Assembly: GCA_003447785.1 (NCBI GenBank)
Contig: DLYJ01000062.1
Coordinates: forward strand, 5,001-29,067
DNA from: Treponema sp.
GTDB taxonomy: Bacteria > Spirochaetota > Spirochaetia > Treponematales > Treponemataceae
Length of the DNA: 24,067 nucleotides
Direction: 5' to 3'
A program made the translations under genes and the position numbers. The number at the start of each line of letters is the position of its first letter. Positions within the stretch are counted from its first letter, which is position 1. Shown piece after piece: positions 23,927-24,067 of the stretch. The notes beneath the pieces were generated by a model, which was not told the DNA's origin, ran no database searches, and was given only the letters and a program-made list of their open reading frames with translations.

Positions 23927-23980
23927 GCACTCTGAGACTTAGACACATATTAAGTGCCCCCCAATTATTGGATACTTTAA

Positions 23981-24067
23981 CTAGGCTGATTTTAAGGACT
24001 GACTCCTGAATTTTAAAGGGGGCAGTCCTTTTATTTTAACCTTAATTCTCTTTTCGTTGTACCAAGA
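23981..24067 (-). CDS. IS3-family transposase OrfB, C-terminal 28 residues (partial)
   Basis: The frame is open from the window edge and ends in TAG at 23983-23981. The visible residues WYNEKRIKVKIKGLPP and FRSQSLKSA match the classic end of IS3/IS150-type OrfB transposases (YNxKRIxxKLKGxSPxxYRxQS). This lies after the DDE catalytic core, so intactness of the enzyme cannot be judged. OrfB is normally made as a frameshift fusion with OrfA. Too short for standard ORF calling, but the motif is distinctive. Confidence 0.85.
   Translation of the reverse strand, partial: SWYNEKRIKVKIKGLPPLKFRSQSLKSA
23994..24037 (+). terminator. Inward-facing terminator hairpin inside the IS element end
   Basis: AAGGACTG (23994-24001) pairs with CAGTCCTT (24023-24030); after one A/G mismatch CTCCT (24003-24007) pairs with AGGGG (24017-24021, one G-U), leaving a 9-base loop. 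TTTTATTTT (24029-24037) follows. Read on the plus strand this is a strong intrinsic terminator that stops transcripts entering the element from the SH3-protein operon. It lies within the transposase coding end on the other strand. Confidence 0.75.

Larger units (their letters stand above)
23955..24067 (-). mobile_element. End of an IS3-family (IS150-like) insertion sequence, cut by the window edge
   Basis: The element appears to begin at TGCCCCCCAATTATTGG (from 23955), in the style of IS3-family terminal repeats with a TG end and a C-run, followed 26 bases inside by the stop codon of the transposase on the minus strand. The other end and the target-site duplication are outside the window, so the exact boundary is inferred. 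Confidence 0.72.

Noticed and set aside
1..24067. CRISPR arrays, tRNA or rRNA genes, phage or defence cassettes
   Set aside because: No regularly spaced direct repeats, no tRNA cloverleaf with CCA context, no rRNA motifs and no recognisable phage or defence genes were seen on either strand.

Overview
The window looks like a chromosomal piece of a host-associated spirochaete, most likely a Treponema. The reasons are indirect: a tbpABC/thiBPQ thiamine transporter behind a TPP riboswitch (an arrangement I recall from oral treponemes), lipoproteins with the loose spirochaetal lipobox (FCGC, FCSC), a small outer-membrane beta-barrel candidate, RNase Y, and an alpha-2-macroglobulin/PBP1C pair. No rRNA, tRNA or CRISPR array is visible, and no stretch longer than about 300 bases lacks a gene.

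Layout. 1-933: 3' part of adenylosuccinate lyase (+). 985-1905: lipid (diacylglycerol-type) kinase (+). 1902-6255 (-): an ABC export-type operon made of a GldA-like ATPase, a fused GldF-GldG permease/auxiliary protein and a membrane-anchored DUF4340 protein. 6388-7151 (+): two small membrane proteins, transcribed divergently from that operon. 7155-10384 (-): thiB-thiP-thiQ thiamine ABC transporter behind a TPP riboswitch (10389-10495) and a clear promoter. 10560-11117 (+): small exported, probably beta-barrel, protein, divergent from the thiamine operon. 11205-12635 (+): RACo-like ASKHA/DUF4445 ATPase without any iron-sulfur domain. 12798-14327 (+): RNase Y, with its own promoter and a strong terminator. 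14479-22274 (+): alpha-2-macroglobulin lipoprotein with an intact CxEQ thioester, overlapping by ATGA with pbpC. 22337-23926 (+): two related exported proteins, a lipoprotein and a larger one with a C-terminal SH3-like domain, behind their own promoter. 23955-24067: end of an IS3-family element with the C-terminus of its OrfB transposase on the minus strand, running off the window.

How the parts work together. The thiamine operon is a self-contained uptake unit with feedback control by thiamine pyrophosphate; the aptamer's 3' end contains the thiB ribosome-binding site, so control is probably at translation. The macroglobulin and PBP1C are translationally coupled and fit the known idea of an envelope guard that traps proteases while PBP1C repairs peptidoglycan; the two exported paralogues immediately downstream may extend this to a four-gene envelope module (inference).

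The most interesting signals not explained by gene calls are: three genes (6388, 10560, 14479) that lack a Shine-Dalgarno sequence and have a -10-like hexamer exactly six bases before the ATG, suggesting leaderless mRNAs; near-perfect palindromes lying on -10 boxes (11166-11180 and 14465-14476); a hairpin plus T-run between thiB and thiP together with a misplaced ribosome-binding site; and an inward-facing terminator hairpin built into the end of the IS element.
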